64,000 nucleotides of DNA from Gemmatimonadota bacterium. Its GTDB lineage: Bacteria > Gemmatimonadota > Gemmatimonadetes > Longimicrobiales > Gaopeijiaceae. The notes beneath the pieces are model-generated. The model was not told where the DNA came from. It did no database searches and saw only the letters and a program-made list of their open reading frames with translations. Where the stretch lies: NCBI GenBank assembly GCA_009838975.1, contig VXQO01000156.1:1-64000 (forward strand), in the 5' to 3' direction. Both the position numbers and the translations under genes were made by a program. Below, in pieces: positions 8,875 through 17,315 of this stretch. How positions within the stretch are numbered: position 1 is the stretch's first letter; the number at the start of each line of letters is the position of its first letter.

Positions 8875-8932
8875 AAAAAAGGGGAGAGCGACCCTCCCAC
8901 CGCCTAGCAAGCTGGCGAGGGTCACTCTCCCC
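8875..8932 (-). terminator. intrinsic terminator inside the transposon
   Basis: Two 16-base arms, 8881-8896 and 8917-8932, pair with a single mismatch. On the minus strand the hairpin is followed directly by six T (A8875-A8880 on the plus strand), the canonical rho-independent layout. No minus-strand coding gene ends here, which suggests that a non-coding transcript is being terminated or that the downstream lipoprotein gene is insulated. Confidence 0.75.
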
Positions 8933-9107
8933 CCGAGGACACGAAAGGAGTGAGCCCCTGCATCCACCGCGCCGGCCCTGGCCGGGCAACGAGGAATGGC
9001 CTCCGATCATCACCCGATGATCCGGCCTCCTTCCGGGGTGTCCGCTTGGAAGCTAACCAGCGGGCGCACCGGGAGCAAACCACTAGCACATCATCCCATC
9101 TAGATGG
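8881..9107 (-). ncRNA. possible structured RNA, or structured leader of the 9126 gene
   Basis: The interval has no convincing gene but holds several stems: CCATCTAGATGG (9096-9107), GATCATC/GATGATC enclosed by GGCC/GGCC (8998-9027), CCGGCC/GGCCGG (8972-8985) and the terminator hairpin above. Read on the minus strand this is a compact RNA of roughly 200 nt ending at an intrinsic terminator. Read on the plus strand it would be a structured 5' leader of the Ntn-hydrolase gene. No promoter was identified for either reading. From 8515 to 8874 I see nothing coding. Confidence 0.3.
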
Positions 9108-9125
9108 AGGGAGGGCAAGCAGCAA

Positions 9126-9839
9126 ATGAGCATGGTAGCAACCGTCAGAACCCCTGCTGGAATAGCTCTTGTCGGCGATACGCTGACGAGCATTACGAGA
9201 ACTCAAGTCAAGCCAGACGGCACTAAGACTGAGCAGATGTATCCGGCATCCCACACGGCCACGAAGGTATTCGAGTTCTTGGAGCGCTTTGGCGTTGGAG
9301 CGACCGGCCAGCCGTTCGTTGACGGGGCTCCCAACGGTGTGCCCCGATCCATTGGGTCACTCATCCGACGCGCCAACAAGTCGCTTGCAGCCATCAAGGG
9401 CAAACCGATCAAGACCTGTGCGAACCGTCTGGCCGAGTTCATACACCAGCATGTAGGCCAGACTTCGGGAATGATCGAGCTGCTCGTATGTGGCTACCAG
9501 AACGACGTTCCTGTCAGTGTCACTGCGCGGATTACCAAAGATGGCGTATCGCTTGAGGAGCCGAATCCTGGATTGGGAATCGCAGTTATCGGGGAAGGGT
9601 TTGTCGGACAAGCGCTGTGGGATTTGGCGACAGCCCGGAAGACCGAGCCAGCAGTCCTCTTCTGTTCTTTGCGCGACGCGATCGACCATGGTACGTTTCT
9701 CGTCGCTGTCACGCGGGACTACCAGCGGTTCTTTCAAGAACCGCAGACGGTAGGAGGCGGGATCGATGTCGCTACCATTACCCGACAGGAGGAATTCACA
9801 TGGGTGAAGCGAAGCAGCCACGTTCAGCCGGAAAAATGA
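9126..9839 (+). CDS. proteasome-fold Ntn hydrolase carried by the transposon
   Basis: This 237-residue protein follows a strong GGAGGGAGGG ribosome-binding site. The N-terminus MSMVATVRTPAGIALVGD aligns without gaps to the start of HslV and proteasome beta subunits: if Met1 is removed, Ser2 falls on the catalytic Thr1, and VR and GD18 fall on HslV VR and GD17. HTATKVFEF supplies a candidate for the Lys33 equivalent (Lys47), followed by GVGATGQP where the family has a glycine-rich loop. It could be a Ser-nucleophile protease or amidase, or a non-catalytic relative. It overlaps a small downstream gene, suggesting a two-gene cargo operon. Confidence 0.65.
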   Translation: MSMVATVRTPAGIALVGDTLTSITRTQVKPDGTKTEQMYPASHTATKVFEFLERFGVGATGQPFVDGAPNGVPRSIGSLIRRANKSLAAIKGKPIKTCANRLAEFIHQHVGQTSGMIELLVCGYQNDVPVSVTARITKDGVSLEEPNPGLGIAVIGEGFVGQALWDLATARKTEPAVLFCSLRDAIDHGTFLVAVTRDYQRFFQEPQTVGGGIDVATITRQEEFTWVKRSSHVQPEK

Positions 9840-9988
9840 AGATCGGCCCCAGTGTCCAGGACTCTCAGTCGATTAGCTTCACTACCAGTGGAGGGCTCAC
9901 GCAAGAACGCGAGTTGCCACCTGAAACACCTTCGCAGCGTTCAGCGAGTTTTACTCCGAAAATGACTGGGATTACCGTCCGCTCCTAG
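9800..9988 (+). CDS. 62-residue partner of the proteasome-like protein
   Basis: ATG 9800 lies 8 bases after an ideal AGGAGG, inside the last 40 bases of the proteasome-like gene, so it is very probably translated. The product is polar, serine- and threonine-rich, with no hydrophobic helix (MGEAKQPRSAGKMKIGPSVQ at the N-terminus). It may be disordered. It could be a substrate, tag or regulator of its neighbour; no known family was recognised. It overlaps the end of the convergent transposase gene by four bases. Confidence 0.6.
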   Translation: MGEAKQPRSAGKMKIGPSVQDSQSISFTTSGGLTQERELPPETPSQRSASFTPKMTGITVRS

Positions 9989-10917
9989 GCCACCAACTCC
10001 CGGTAGGTCAGCCTCCGGCCGACCAGGCCGGCAGCTACCGCGCCCATCCGGTCCAGCGTACCTAGCTCCCGCATGTTCTGACGCCCGCAGAACTCGTCGA
10101 TGTACCGCTGAAGGTGCTTCGGGCTGAGGTAGTGGAAGGTGCCCATATAGGCCCGCTTGAGGATCGACCAGAAGCCCTCGATCCCGTTCGTGTGCACGTC
10201 ACCCCGCACGTACTCGCCCCGGCTGTGGGCGACCGAGGCGTGCGTGTAGCCGGTCATCGTCCTGTAGGCCCATGCGCCGTCGGAGTAGACCGTGGATCCG
10301 GGCTCTGCGGTGGACTCCACGAACTCGCGCAGCACGGGGGCCGGGGGAGTGCCGGTGCCGACTACACGGGCCGAGACGCGCTTCGTGTGCCGGTTCTTCG
10401 CGCCGACGACGGCGGTCTTGCCGACCGGGCCGCGACCCAGCTTGCTCTTGACCCGCTTGTTCCGCTCCTTGCCGCCGAAGTAGGTCTCGTCAACCTCGAC
10501 CGTGCCGCGCATCATCGGCTGGCCCGGCTTCCATGCCTGCCGGAGCCGGTGCAGCATGAACCAGGCCGTGGTCTGCGTGACGCCGATGCGCCCCGCCAGC
10601 CGGGTGCTCGGCACCGACTTGACGCTCGTGGCGAGGATGTAGACCGCGTAGGCCCACTTGCGGAGCGGCACCTTCGAGCGTTCCAGCGCAGTACCCGTGC
10701 GGACGGAGAAGTACTTCCGGCAGTCGGGGCACCAGTAGGGCATCGGCTTCTCGTTCGGCACCACCTTCGTGCGGGTGCCGCCGCAGTGCCCGCAGCACCG
10801 TTCCTTCGGCCATACCTGGCCCTCGAACCATCGGCGGGCTGACTGCTCGTCGGGGAACATCTCGGCCAGGGCCAGTAACGAAACTTCCGTCGCCATCTTT
10901 CCTGCTTCCTGCTTCAA
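9985..10917 (-). CDS. IS1595-family (ISXO2-like) DDE transposase
   Basis: 310 residues. An N-terminal zinc ribbon (Cys41/42, Cys45, Cys63, Cys66) binds DNA, followed by a helix-turn-helix-like region (RLAGRIGVTQTTAWFMLHRL). The catalytic core is an ISXO2 DDE domain: Asp143 in VEVDETYFGGKE, Asp213 in YSDGAWAY and Asn244/Glu247 in HTNGIEGFWSILKR. All the acids are present, so the enzyme is probably active. It reads toward the cargo from the right end. The 168 bases between its start and the right terminus hold an inverted GCGGCAGGTG/CACCTGCCGC pair and presumably its promoter. Confidence 0.93.
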   Translation of the reverse strand: MKQEAGKMATEVSLLALAEMFPDEQSARRWFEGQVWPKERCCGHCGGTRTKVVPNEKPMPYWCPDCRKYFSVRTGTALERSKVPLRKWAYAVYILATSVKSVPSTRLAGRIGVTQTTAWFMLHRLRQAWKPGQPMMRGTVEVDETYFGGKERNKRVKSKLGRGPVGKTAVVGAKNRHTKRVSARVVGTGTPPAPVLREFVESTAEPGSTVYSDGAWAYRTMTGYTHASVAHSRGEYVRGDVHTNGIEGFWSILKRAYMGTFHYLSPKHLQRYIDEFCGRQNMRELGTLDRMGAVAAGLVGRRLTYRELVA

Positions 10918-11073
10918 GGATTCTTCGTTCCAGCTGGTAAGGAACGGCGGAGCGGCAGGTGGCGGGAAAACGACGCCTTCTTACACCGTTTTCTCTAACC
11001 AGGAGGTGTACGCTCCCGCACCTGCCGCCCGCCTTATCCGAATCTATGTAGGCTCAATCAGTTGTCAAGTTAG

Positions 11074-11086
11074 CTATATAGTCCCC
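11074..11086 (+). repeat. right terminal inverted repeat
   Basis: CTATATAGTCCCC is the exact complement of the left end at 7393-7405. Confidence 0.9.
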
Positions 11087-11094
11087 CTTCGATG
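11087..11094 (+). repeat. right target-site duplication
   Basis: This is the second copy of CTTCGATG. It belongs to the interrupted gene, and joining it to the left flank restores the reading frame. Confidence 0.92.
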
Positions 11095-12239
11095 GCGCGG
11101 GCAACCTGGTGGTCCTGGATGCGTTCAACAAGCGGGTCGTCGTGGTCGGACCCGATGGCCGGCTTGTGCGCGTGGTCGGGCGCGAAGGAGAGGGGCCGGG
11201 CGAGTTTCGGCAGGTACAGGCCCTCGCGGTTTGGCGCGACGGCCGCTTTGCGGTGCCCGACACGGAGCATTCCGCGATCCAGGTATTTGCCCCGGACGGC
11301 GAACTCGACCGGTTCATCAGGTGGCCCGGCGAGGCCAGAACTCTGTCCAGTGCCCTCCGTCACAGGGAGATTCGGGCCGATCCGTTGGGCGACCGACTGA
11401 TCGCACAGGGTGTCGAAGGCGTGCTGGTCGAGATGGCCAACTTCATGTATCGGCTCAGGGGCGATCCGGAAGAGGACCCGCGGGGGGTCGATGACCGCGC
11501 GCTCGAGACGCTGGACTTCGCCGGGGACGTGATCGCGGCGCGACCGATCCTTCAGGGATGGAGGGCACCTCGTCCCGAACCCCTGTTGTCCGCCACCCAA
11601 CTGGAGGACTGGCCGAAGGTGGTCGCGTCGCTGCAGGATCGCTACTTCGAGCCTGGGTTCCACTGGGACGTGCTGCCCGACGGCACCATCGCCCACTCCG
11701 ACTCCTCGGCGTACGAAATCAGGCTCGCCCGTCCAGATGGGTCCGTGATCGACGTGCTCAGGCGGCCGCTTTTGCCGGAGGCGGTCTCCGAACGGATGCA
11801 GCGGGCCACGATCGCCTTCCACATCCAACGCCTGGAGGAGCGGTTGGCGAGGGGGCCCTCTTCAGCCGGGGTCTTGCCGCCCCGAGATCCCGAGGAAAGC
11901 CGGCAGAGGATTCGCGATCGCGCGTTCTACCACGAAGTCCCCGTGGTGCACGGGATAGGGGCCACATGGGACGGCGGACTGTGGATCCACCGGCGCGCCG
12001 ATGTTCCGTGGGAGGATGAAGGCCCGATCGACGTCTTCAACGCGGATCGCGAGTACCTGGGGACACTGCCATCCGGCGAACCGGCGATGCCCGTCGCGTT
12101 CGGGCCGGATGGTCTGGTCGTGCACCTGGAGCGCGATGAGCTGGACGTGCCGACGCTGGTGGTGAGTCGCGTGGTGGTCGGAGGCAGGTATCGACCGGGC
12201 AGGGCCTACCGAGACAGCGAAAGCTCGACCAGTTCGTAG
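11095..12239 (+). pseudogene. 3' fragment of the split 6-bladed beta-propeller gene
   Basis: This is the remainder of the propeller that starts at 7230. Repeated blade motifs are visible: GNLVVLDAFNKRVVVVGPDG, then GREGEGPGEF, DGRFAVPDT, WDGGLWIHRR, FGPDGLVVHLERDE. The middle section carries a charged helix-rich insertion (near 11780-11950) that also occurs in the propellers at 17544 and 47972. Without the signal peptide this part cannot be exported even if translated from an internal start such as GTG 11109. Its end overlaps the convergent lipoprotein gene by 34 bp. Confidence 0.85.
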
Positions 12240-13414
12240 ACCACGACGCTCACGACGTCCATTTCGTCCTGCTCCACGCCGAGGACGAGTCCGCCGGCTG
12301 CATCGAGGATGCGGAACCCGGGTGGAGCTTCGACCGTGCCCAGCCATTCGCCGTCAGGTGCGATGACGGCATAGGGCGGCACGTCGTGGCTTTCGCCGCC
12401 CGGCTTGTACGAGGGCAGCCAGATCCTGCCTTCGGCATCGGCGAACGGATTGCTGAAGAGCGGCATCGGGCGGCCGAGGCTGGCCCGGTACACGGACATG
12501 CCAATCCGGGTGACTTCCGCGATGCGGGAGTCGGACAGGTCGGGACTGTGCATGCGAACCGCAGTCCGGTGCTCGGCCTCGATGGGTTCCAGCCACTCCT
12601 CGGTCAGGAGCGTCGCATCGGCCACCCAGCGTACGATCTGCGTAGCGGTGCCGTCGGAAAGACGCCAGGTGATCTCGGGCCTGTCGGACCTGGTAAGAAC
12701 GAGGTGCCCGGTGGCGACCGTGACCTTGCCGACGGCTCCGATCGGGTTACTCTCCAGCCCCGGCGGAACGCGGGGCCAGAAATCGTACGTGGCGACCGTG
12801 TCGAGAATGCCGCTCTCCATGTCGAACCGCGCCGCGTGTCCGCCGAGCCATTCCCCTTCGAATCCCCACTCCCCGCCGACAGTCGCCAGCAGCAGCTCGC
12901 CGGACGGACCGATTCCCTCGACGTCGAGGCGAGTACCGCGCGGCAGCGGCGTGATGTGCGCCACCGAATCGCCAACGAAGAGAGTCGCGCGGGCCAGGCC
13001 GGGGTCCGCCACAAGAAGACTGTCCCGCCCCACCGGGAGTATGGCGCTGACGTAGTTGACTTCGCCCGGTCCCTCTCCTTCCGAGGCGAGGACGCGGTAC
13101 GATGCGCCGTCGGGGTCGAATGCGACCAGTTCGGCGATCCACGGGTCGTAGACGACCGCGCTGCCGTCGGGCATCAGGCGCCCGGCGCTAACCTCCTGGA
13201 AGGCGTAGTCACCCGGGCTGGCGCCGTGGCGGTAGCGGGGCTGGGCGGCGAGGCGGAAGGCCGCGGTGGCGGTCGGCGTGTGGTCGTAGGTGACGATGCG
13301 GATGCCGAGGCTGTCGGCGGTATGGGGTGGGTTGGCGGTGGGGTGCAACGGGTCGCCACCGCAGGCGGTGAGCAGTACCAGGAGCGCGAGGTAGGGGAGG
13401 GGGCGGGCGTGCAT
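12206..13414 (-). CDS. 6-bladed beta-propeller lipoprotein
   Basis: 402 residues from ATG 13414, with lipoprotein signal MHARPLPYLALLVLLTACGG (lipobox LTAC). The mature protein is a beta-propeller of the NHL/6-bladed type, with ASEGEGPGEV, DGSAVVYDPWIAELVAFDPDG and EGRIWLPSY blades. It lacks the helical insertion of its neighbour at 11095. These proteins are surface or periplasmic scaffolds whose ligands are mostly unknown. It is transcribed divergently from the M14 carboxypeptidase, with about 107 bp of shared upstream region. Confidence 0.85.
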   Translation of the reverse strand: MHARPLPYLALLVLLTACGGDPLHPTANPPHTADSLGIRIVTYDHTPTATAAFRLAAQPRYRHGASPGDYAFQEVSAGRLMPDGSAVVYDPWIAELVAFDPDGASYRVLASEGEGPGEVNYVSAILPVGRDSLLVADPGLARATLFVGDSVAHITPLPRGTRLDVEGIGPSGELLLATVGGEWGFEGEWLGGHAARFDMESGILDTVATYDFWPRVPPGLESNPIGAVGKVTVATGHLVLTRSDRPEITWRLSDGTATQIVRWVADATLLTEEWLEPIEAEHRTAVRMHSPDLSDSRIAEVTRIGMSVYRASLGRPMPLFSNPFADAEGRIWLPSYKPGGESHDVPPYAVIAPDGEWLGTVEAPPGFRILDAAGGLVLGVEQDEMDVVSVVVYELVELSLSR

Positions 13415-13521
13415 CGAGTACTGCGGTCTGCCGGGTATCTTCGTTTGCCGTCTAATCCGAGCGTCGGCACATTGCGCCAAGCGGCCTAGAGAGTCAAGCC
13501 CCACACGATCACGGAGAACCC

Positions 13522-15126
13522 ATGGCGCCCTGGAATTCACCATGCCCCCCTCTCGGCCGCTTGTCGGCATGCACCGCGCTCGCGGCCATCCTCACCGCGT
13601 GCGGCGGCCCGGCGCCCCCGGACGCTCCCTTCCTGACCCGCGCGGAACGCACGGACTACCGCGAGACCAGCTCCTACGCCGACGTCGTCGACTTCCTCCA
13701 GCGCGCCGCAGCCGCCTCGCCATCCGTCCACTACACCACCTACGGCTTCACGAACGAGGGCCGCGCGCTCCCGCTGGCCGTCGTGGGCGATGTCGCCGAC
13801 CCGAGCCCCGCAGCCGTAGCCGCTTCCGGCAAGACCGTCGTCTACCTCCAAGGCAACATCCACGCCGGCGAAGTGTGCGGGAAGGAAGCGCTCCAGATGC
13901 TGCTCCGCGATCTCCTGGCCGGCCGCCACGGCGAGTGGCGCGAGTCCATGATCCTGCTGATCGCGCCCATCTACAACGCCGATGGCAACGAGCGCATAAC
14001 CCTCACCAACCGCGGGCGGCAGCATGGTCCGATCGGCGGAATGGGCCAGCGTCCGAACGCCCAGGGCTACGACCTCAACCGCGATCACATGAAGCTCGAC
14101 TCGCCCGAAGCGCGGTCGGTGGCGCGCCTGTTCACCGAGTACAACCCCCATGTAGCAGTTGATTTACATACGACGAACGGGACGCGGCACGCCTATCATC
14201 TCACGTACTCCCCGCCGCTTCACCCAAACACGCCTGCGGGAATCGACGCCTTCCTGAGGCAGGGACTCCTGCCCCGCGTGACCGAGCAGGTCCGGGACAA
14301 GTACGGCTGGCACTACTACTACTACGGCAACGCCTTCGCGCCCGGCGGCGGCGAGCCCGGCTGGTACACCTTCGACCACCGCCCACGCTTCAACAACAAC
14401 TACCTCGGCCTGCGCAACCGGATCGCGATCCTCAGCGAGGCCTACTCCTATGCCACCTTCGAGGAGCGCGTCCTCGCAACCCTGTACTTCGTCGAGGAGA
14501 TCCTGGACCATGTCCACGCGCACGCCGACGAGGTCCGACGAATTGTCGCGGCCGCCGATGCCACCCCCATCGTGGGCGACTCCCTCACGCTGCGCGCCGT
14601 CCCGGAGCGCTCGGCCGAGCCGGTCGACATCCTGATGGGCGCCACCATCGAGGAAACGCACCCCCTGACCGGCCGCCCGCTGCTTCTCCGCGCCGACACC
14701 CAATACGTCGAGACCATGTACGAGTACGGCACGTTCGCGCCGACGCTGCGGGAACGCGTGCCTGAGGCCTACCTGATCCCCGCCGATCTGGCGGACATCC
14801 TGACCCGCCTCGCAGCGCACGGTGTCGCACTCGAGCCCGCGCAGGCGACGCCCATGGACGCAGAGGCGTTCCAGATCGATTCGGTGCAAACAGCCGAGCG
14901 GCCGTTCCAGGGCCGCAACGAGCAAGCCCTGTACGGCCGCTACGAGTCGACCCGTGTCACCCCGGCCCCCGGAGACATGCTGGCACGCGTCGATCAGCCG
15001 CTCGGACGCCTCCTGTTCAGCCTGGTGGAACCGCAATCCGACGACGGCTTCGCCAACTGGGGGTTTCTCGCCGATCGGTTGCAAGCCGGAGTGCCGTATC
15101 CGATTGTGCGGGTACCGGCGGGATAG
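13522..15126 (+). CDS. M14-family zinc carboxypeptidase, lipoprotein
   Basis: 534 residues. The signal peptide ends in LTACGG (Cys27). The M14 zinc site is complete: NIHAGE (His114, Glu117) and DLHTT (His216); NRDHMKLDSPE precedes it, and SEAYSYATFEE gives the catalytic-glutamate region. About 200 C-terminal residues follow as a separate domain. It should trim peptides or cell-wall fragments outside the inner membrane. The divergent propeller lipoprotein may be functionally linked. A short stretch near 14156-14172 has unusually AT-rich codons within otherwise GC-rich coding. Confidence 0.88.
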   Translation: MAPWNSPCPPLGRLSACTALAAILTACGGPAPPDAPFLTRAERTDYRETSSYADVVDFLQRAAAASPSVHYTTYGFTNEGRALPLAVVGDVADPSPAAVAASGKTVVYLQGNIHAGEVCGKEALQMLLRDLLAGRHGEWRESMILLIAPIYNADGNERITLTNRGRQHGPIGGMGQRPNAQGYDLNRDHMKLDSPEARSVARLFTEYNPHVAVDLHTTNGTRHAYHLTYSPPLHPNTPAGIDAFLRQGLLPRVTEQVRDKYGWHYYYYGNAFAPGGGEPGWYTFDHRPRFNNNYLGLRNRIAILSEAYSYATFEERVLATLYFVEEILDHVHAHADEVRRIVAAADATPIVGDSLTLRAVPERSAEPVDILMGATIEETHPLTGRPLLLRADTQYVETMYEYGTFAPTLRERVPEAYLIPADLADILTRLAAHGVALEPAQATPMDAEAFQIDSVQTAERPFQGRNEQALYGRYESTRVTPAPGDMLARVDQPLGRLLFSLVEPQSDDGFANWGFLADRLQAGVPYPIVRVPAG

Positions 15127-15182
15127 CCATCAACGACGACACCCAACGAACTTCCCTGGGATAGACTCCCCGATCCCCGCGA

Positions 15183-15824
15183 TCACGCCGTCGGAGGCGC
15201 TGGAAGCGTTGTTCTGAACAGCTCCTTCTGTGCCCGGTCCCGCTTGGGCACCTCGTGGCACCGCCGACAGCGGGCCTCGTAGGACTCGGCACCCCCCACC
15301 TGGATCGTCGGACCCTCGGCGGGCGCCGGTTCACCGTCGATCAGGCGCTGGTTCCTCGTTGCCGGATCGCCGCACACCACGCAGATCGCGTTCAGCTTGT
15401 CGATCCGCTCGGCGCGCGCCAGCAACAGCCCCATCGGGCCGAAAGGCTCGCCGCGGAAGTCCATGTCGGTGCCGGCCACGATGACCCGCATCCCGGCATC
15501 GGCCAGCGCATCGACCACTTCGCAGATGCCGTCGTCCAGGAACTGGGCCTCGTCGATGGCGACGACCTGCGTCTCGCGGCGGACCTTTTCGGCGACCTGC
15601 ACGGAGCTGGACACGGGCTCGGCGTCGATCTGGCGGCCGTCGTGGGACGAAATGCGGAACTGACCGCCGTACCGGTCGTCGAGGTGGGACTTGAACAGCT
15701 GAACGCGCCGCCCGGCGATGAGCGCGCGCCGTATACGCCGGATCAATTCCTCGGACTTGCCGCTGAACATGACGCCGGAGACGACCTCGACCCACCCGTG
15801 CCTCGCTCCGTGTAGCATGCTCAT
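15183..15824 (-). CDS. tdk: thymidine kinase (type II)
   Basis: 213 residues from ATG 15824. The Walker A loop is SGVMFSGKSEEL (the common form is GPMFSGKT), the catalytic Asp-Glu pair is Asp91-Glu92 in AIDEAQFL, and the structural zinc site is Cys148/Cys151 with Cys186/Cys189. It phosphorylates thymidine for salvage into dTMP. ATG 15818 is an alternative start. It faces the M14 gene tail to tail, and its upstream region holds a local AT-rich patch. Confidence 0.94.
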   Translation of the reverse strand: MSMLHGARHGWVEVVSGVMFSGKSEELIRRIRRALIAGRRVQLFKSHLDDRYGGQFRISSHDGRQIDAEPVSSSVQVAEKVRRETQVVAIDEAQFLDDGICEVVDALADAGMRVIVAGTDMDFRGEPFGPMGLLLARAERIDKLNAICVVCGDPATRNQRLIDGEPAPAEGPTIQVGGAESYEARCRRCHEVPKRDRAQKELFRTTLPAPPTA

Positions 15825-16367
15825 CCGCCCCTGTCGATTGCCGTCACAGGCAGCCTGGCAGCCCATGGACAAAACCCCCGCGGCATTCGAGCGGCGATGC
15901 ATCCGGCCTGGACGCTTCGCCCCACCCTTCGACAACGTAACGATAACATTACATTATGTCATGTTTAGCATACATTTGACGCCTCTAAGGCTGCGCTCTA
16001 CGTTGCTCCTCAGCCCATTAGCGCTGCTATTGGCCCCTCGTCGCGTCTTGCCAGCCCGACAGAGCGGCTGAGGTCCGAATCCCGGCAGGAAGTCACGTAA
16101 AGTCAATCAGGGCTGCACGATCTGCGTTTCCTGCCCCAGTACTGGACCCTGCCGGACCGTGCCGCAACAGCGGAAAATCGGGTTTGAATGGCGGGACTTT
16201 CGCGCCCGCTCTGCCACTCTACTGAAGATCCCAAGGGGCCTACCTTGGCTCATCGCCAATAGCCCTCGTTTCGTCGCCGATACTCCCCTGAATGAACGCC
16301 TCAAGAAGACGGCTGAGCCACCGTTCCTCAGATCCTGAGCAGTTCGCCATTGCCGAGTGCGTAGGTG
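15825..16367 (+). other. 543-bp gap with an AT-rich patch
   Basis: I see no convincing gene here. Positions 15940-15985 are AT-rich (GTAACG, ATAACATTACATTATG) in an otherwise GC-rich region and probably contain the tdk promoter. The rest has only short open frames with no recognisable product. Confidence 0.45.
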
Positions 16368-17036
16368 CTAGCGACTGGTGGTACCAACTTGGGCGAGCAC
16401 AGAAGCCAAGCCGTCTACCCCACTCTCAACGCCCTCTTTCGTCACGAAAGTCGGAGTTCCGCGGATCCCGAGACGGCTGGCAAGTGTGGCGCTTTCGGTC
16501 AGGCGGTCCGATGTTCGCTCGCTCTCCATGCAGGCGATCAAAGCTGGCACATCAGGCGCGCCAACCTCTTGGACGAAGTTCTCCCACGTCCCGTCGTCCA
16601 TCCACTCGTCCGTGCTCATCAACCCATGATGGACTTCTTGGAACACCCCATGCTCTTCAGCACACACGGCGGCACTGGCCGCGTCGCGGGCACGAGGATG
16701 CATCCGATCCAACGGAAGATGCAGGAGCGCGATTGCGAGGCCTCCGTCCACGGCCTGCACCAAGGCTGGTTCGATCGAGCGGCAGAACGGGCACTGGTAA
16801 TCCGTGAACATCGCCACAGTATCCGACGGTGCTGGTTCGTTCGCGATGACCGTCGCCAGCGAAATCAACTCGTCCCACGACGACGCGACGAGCACGCGCT
16901 GTTCGCCCACGGCCCGAAAGTCGGTATACCAACGCCGCAACGGCCCCATCGGGCCGAAGAGCAGTATCAGGATGGTCGCCAGTATCGCAACGTTGACGAC
17001 AGTGTTCAGGCGGCTCGGTGCGGTAGCAGCAGACAC
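16368..17036 (-). CDS. membrane-anchored DsbA-like thioredoxin-fold protein
   Basis: 222 residues. One N-terminal transmembrane helix (about residues 13-33) leads to a periplasmic thioredoxin-fold domain with active site FTDYQCPFCRSIEP (Cys82, Cys85), a helical insert with AAVCAEEHGVF, and the cis-proline loop RGTPTFV. This matches the DsbA/DsbG-like disulfide oxidoreductases. It lies about 96 bp downstream of a small secreted peptide with six cysteines on the same strand. The simplest reading is that it forms or isomerises disulfides in that peptide. Confidence 0.85.
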   Translation of the reverse strand: MSAATAPSRLNTVVNVAILATILILLFGPMGPLRRWYTDFRAVGEQRVLVASSWDELISLATVIANEPAPSDTVAMFTDYQCPFCRSIEPALVQAVDGGLAIALLHLPLDRMHPRARDAASAAVCAEEHGVFQEVHHGLMSTDEWMDDGTWENFVQEVGAPDVPALIACMESERTSDRLTESATLASRLGIRGTPTFVTKEGVESGVDGLASVLAQVGTTSR

Positions 17037-17132
17037 GGTGTGAACCTACCTCGGCATCCGAAGGAAAGGGGGCAGCGCGACAACCATCCCAGTACGGGCT
17101 GCCCCCTCCTGATGGCTACGACGGTGCCGAGG

Positions 17133-17315
17133 TTAGAGCCAACACCACCAGTTGACTTCGCCGTGGCAGAAGAAGACGAGACAGTAGTTTCCCTCCTCGT
17201 CCTCCGCAGTGCACATCCGGCACTCCGGCTTCCCTCTACAGTCCGGCTCTGCCGAGGTCGCCGCGTCAACGGCGCTCGGCTGCTGCATGGTGGCGAGGAC
17301 CAAGATCGCCAACAT
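17133..17315 (-). CDS. small secreted cysteine-rich peptide
   Basis: 60 residues from ATG 17315, which follows GGAGG by eight bases. A hydrophobic start (MLAILVLATM) precedes a 40-residue acidic core with six cysteines at 26, 32, 35, 45, 50 and 58 and an aromatic end (WWCWL). The positively charged N-region of a signal peptide is missing, but it exists one frame away: ATG 17356, behind AGGAGAAGGAA, encodes MRPTKRGILGRLAG and then leaves the frame. A single-base frameshift may therefore split the true start. It lies between a propeller gene and a DsbA-like gene on the same strand, recalling Bacteroidota NVEALA peptides beside propellers. Confidence 0.6.
   Translation of the reverse strand: MLAILVLATMQQPSAVDAATSAEPDCRGKPECRMCTAEDEEGNYCLVFFCHGEVNWWCWL

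Larger units (their letters stand above)
7393..11086 (-). mobile_element. IS1595/ISXO2-type transposon with passenger genes
   Basis: This 3,694-bp element is bounded by 13-bp inverted repeats GGGGACTATATAG (7393-7405) and its complement (11074-11086), flanked by the 8-bp direct repeat CTTCGATG. It encodes a DDE transposase on the minus strand at the right end. Its cargo is two minus-strand genes (7430-7672, 7726-8514), two overlapping plus-strand genes (9126-9839, 9800-9988) and a structured non-coding segment. It is larger than a minimal IS, which needs only about 1.1 kb; passenger genes are known in this family. The cargo is visibly less GC-biased at third positions than the neighbours. Perfect termini and duplication imply recent insertion. 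Confidence 0.92.

Noticed and set aside
8687-9013. 108-codon minus-strand open frame inside the transposon
   Set aside because: It runs through the strong terminator hairpin and the stem-loops, lacks a ribosome-binding site, and shows no domain pattern.
16107-16304. 65-residue minus-strand open frame between tdk and the DsbA-like gene
   Set aside because: Its composition (Arg/Ser/Cys-rich, no ribosome-binding site, no hydrophobic or domain pattern) looks like a shadow frame of GC-rich non-coding DNA.
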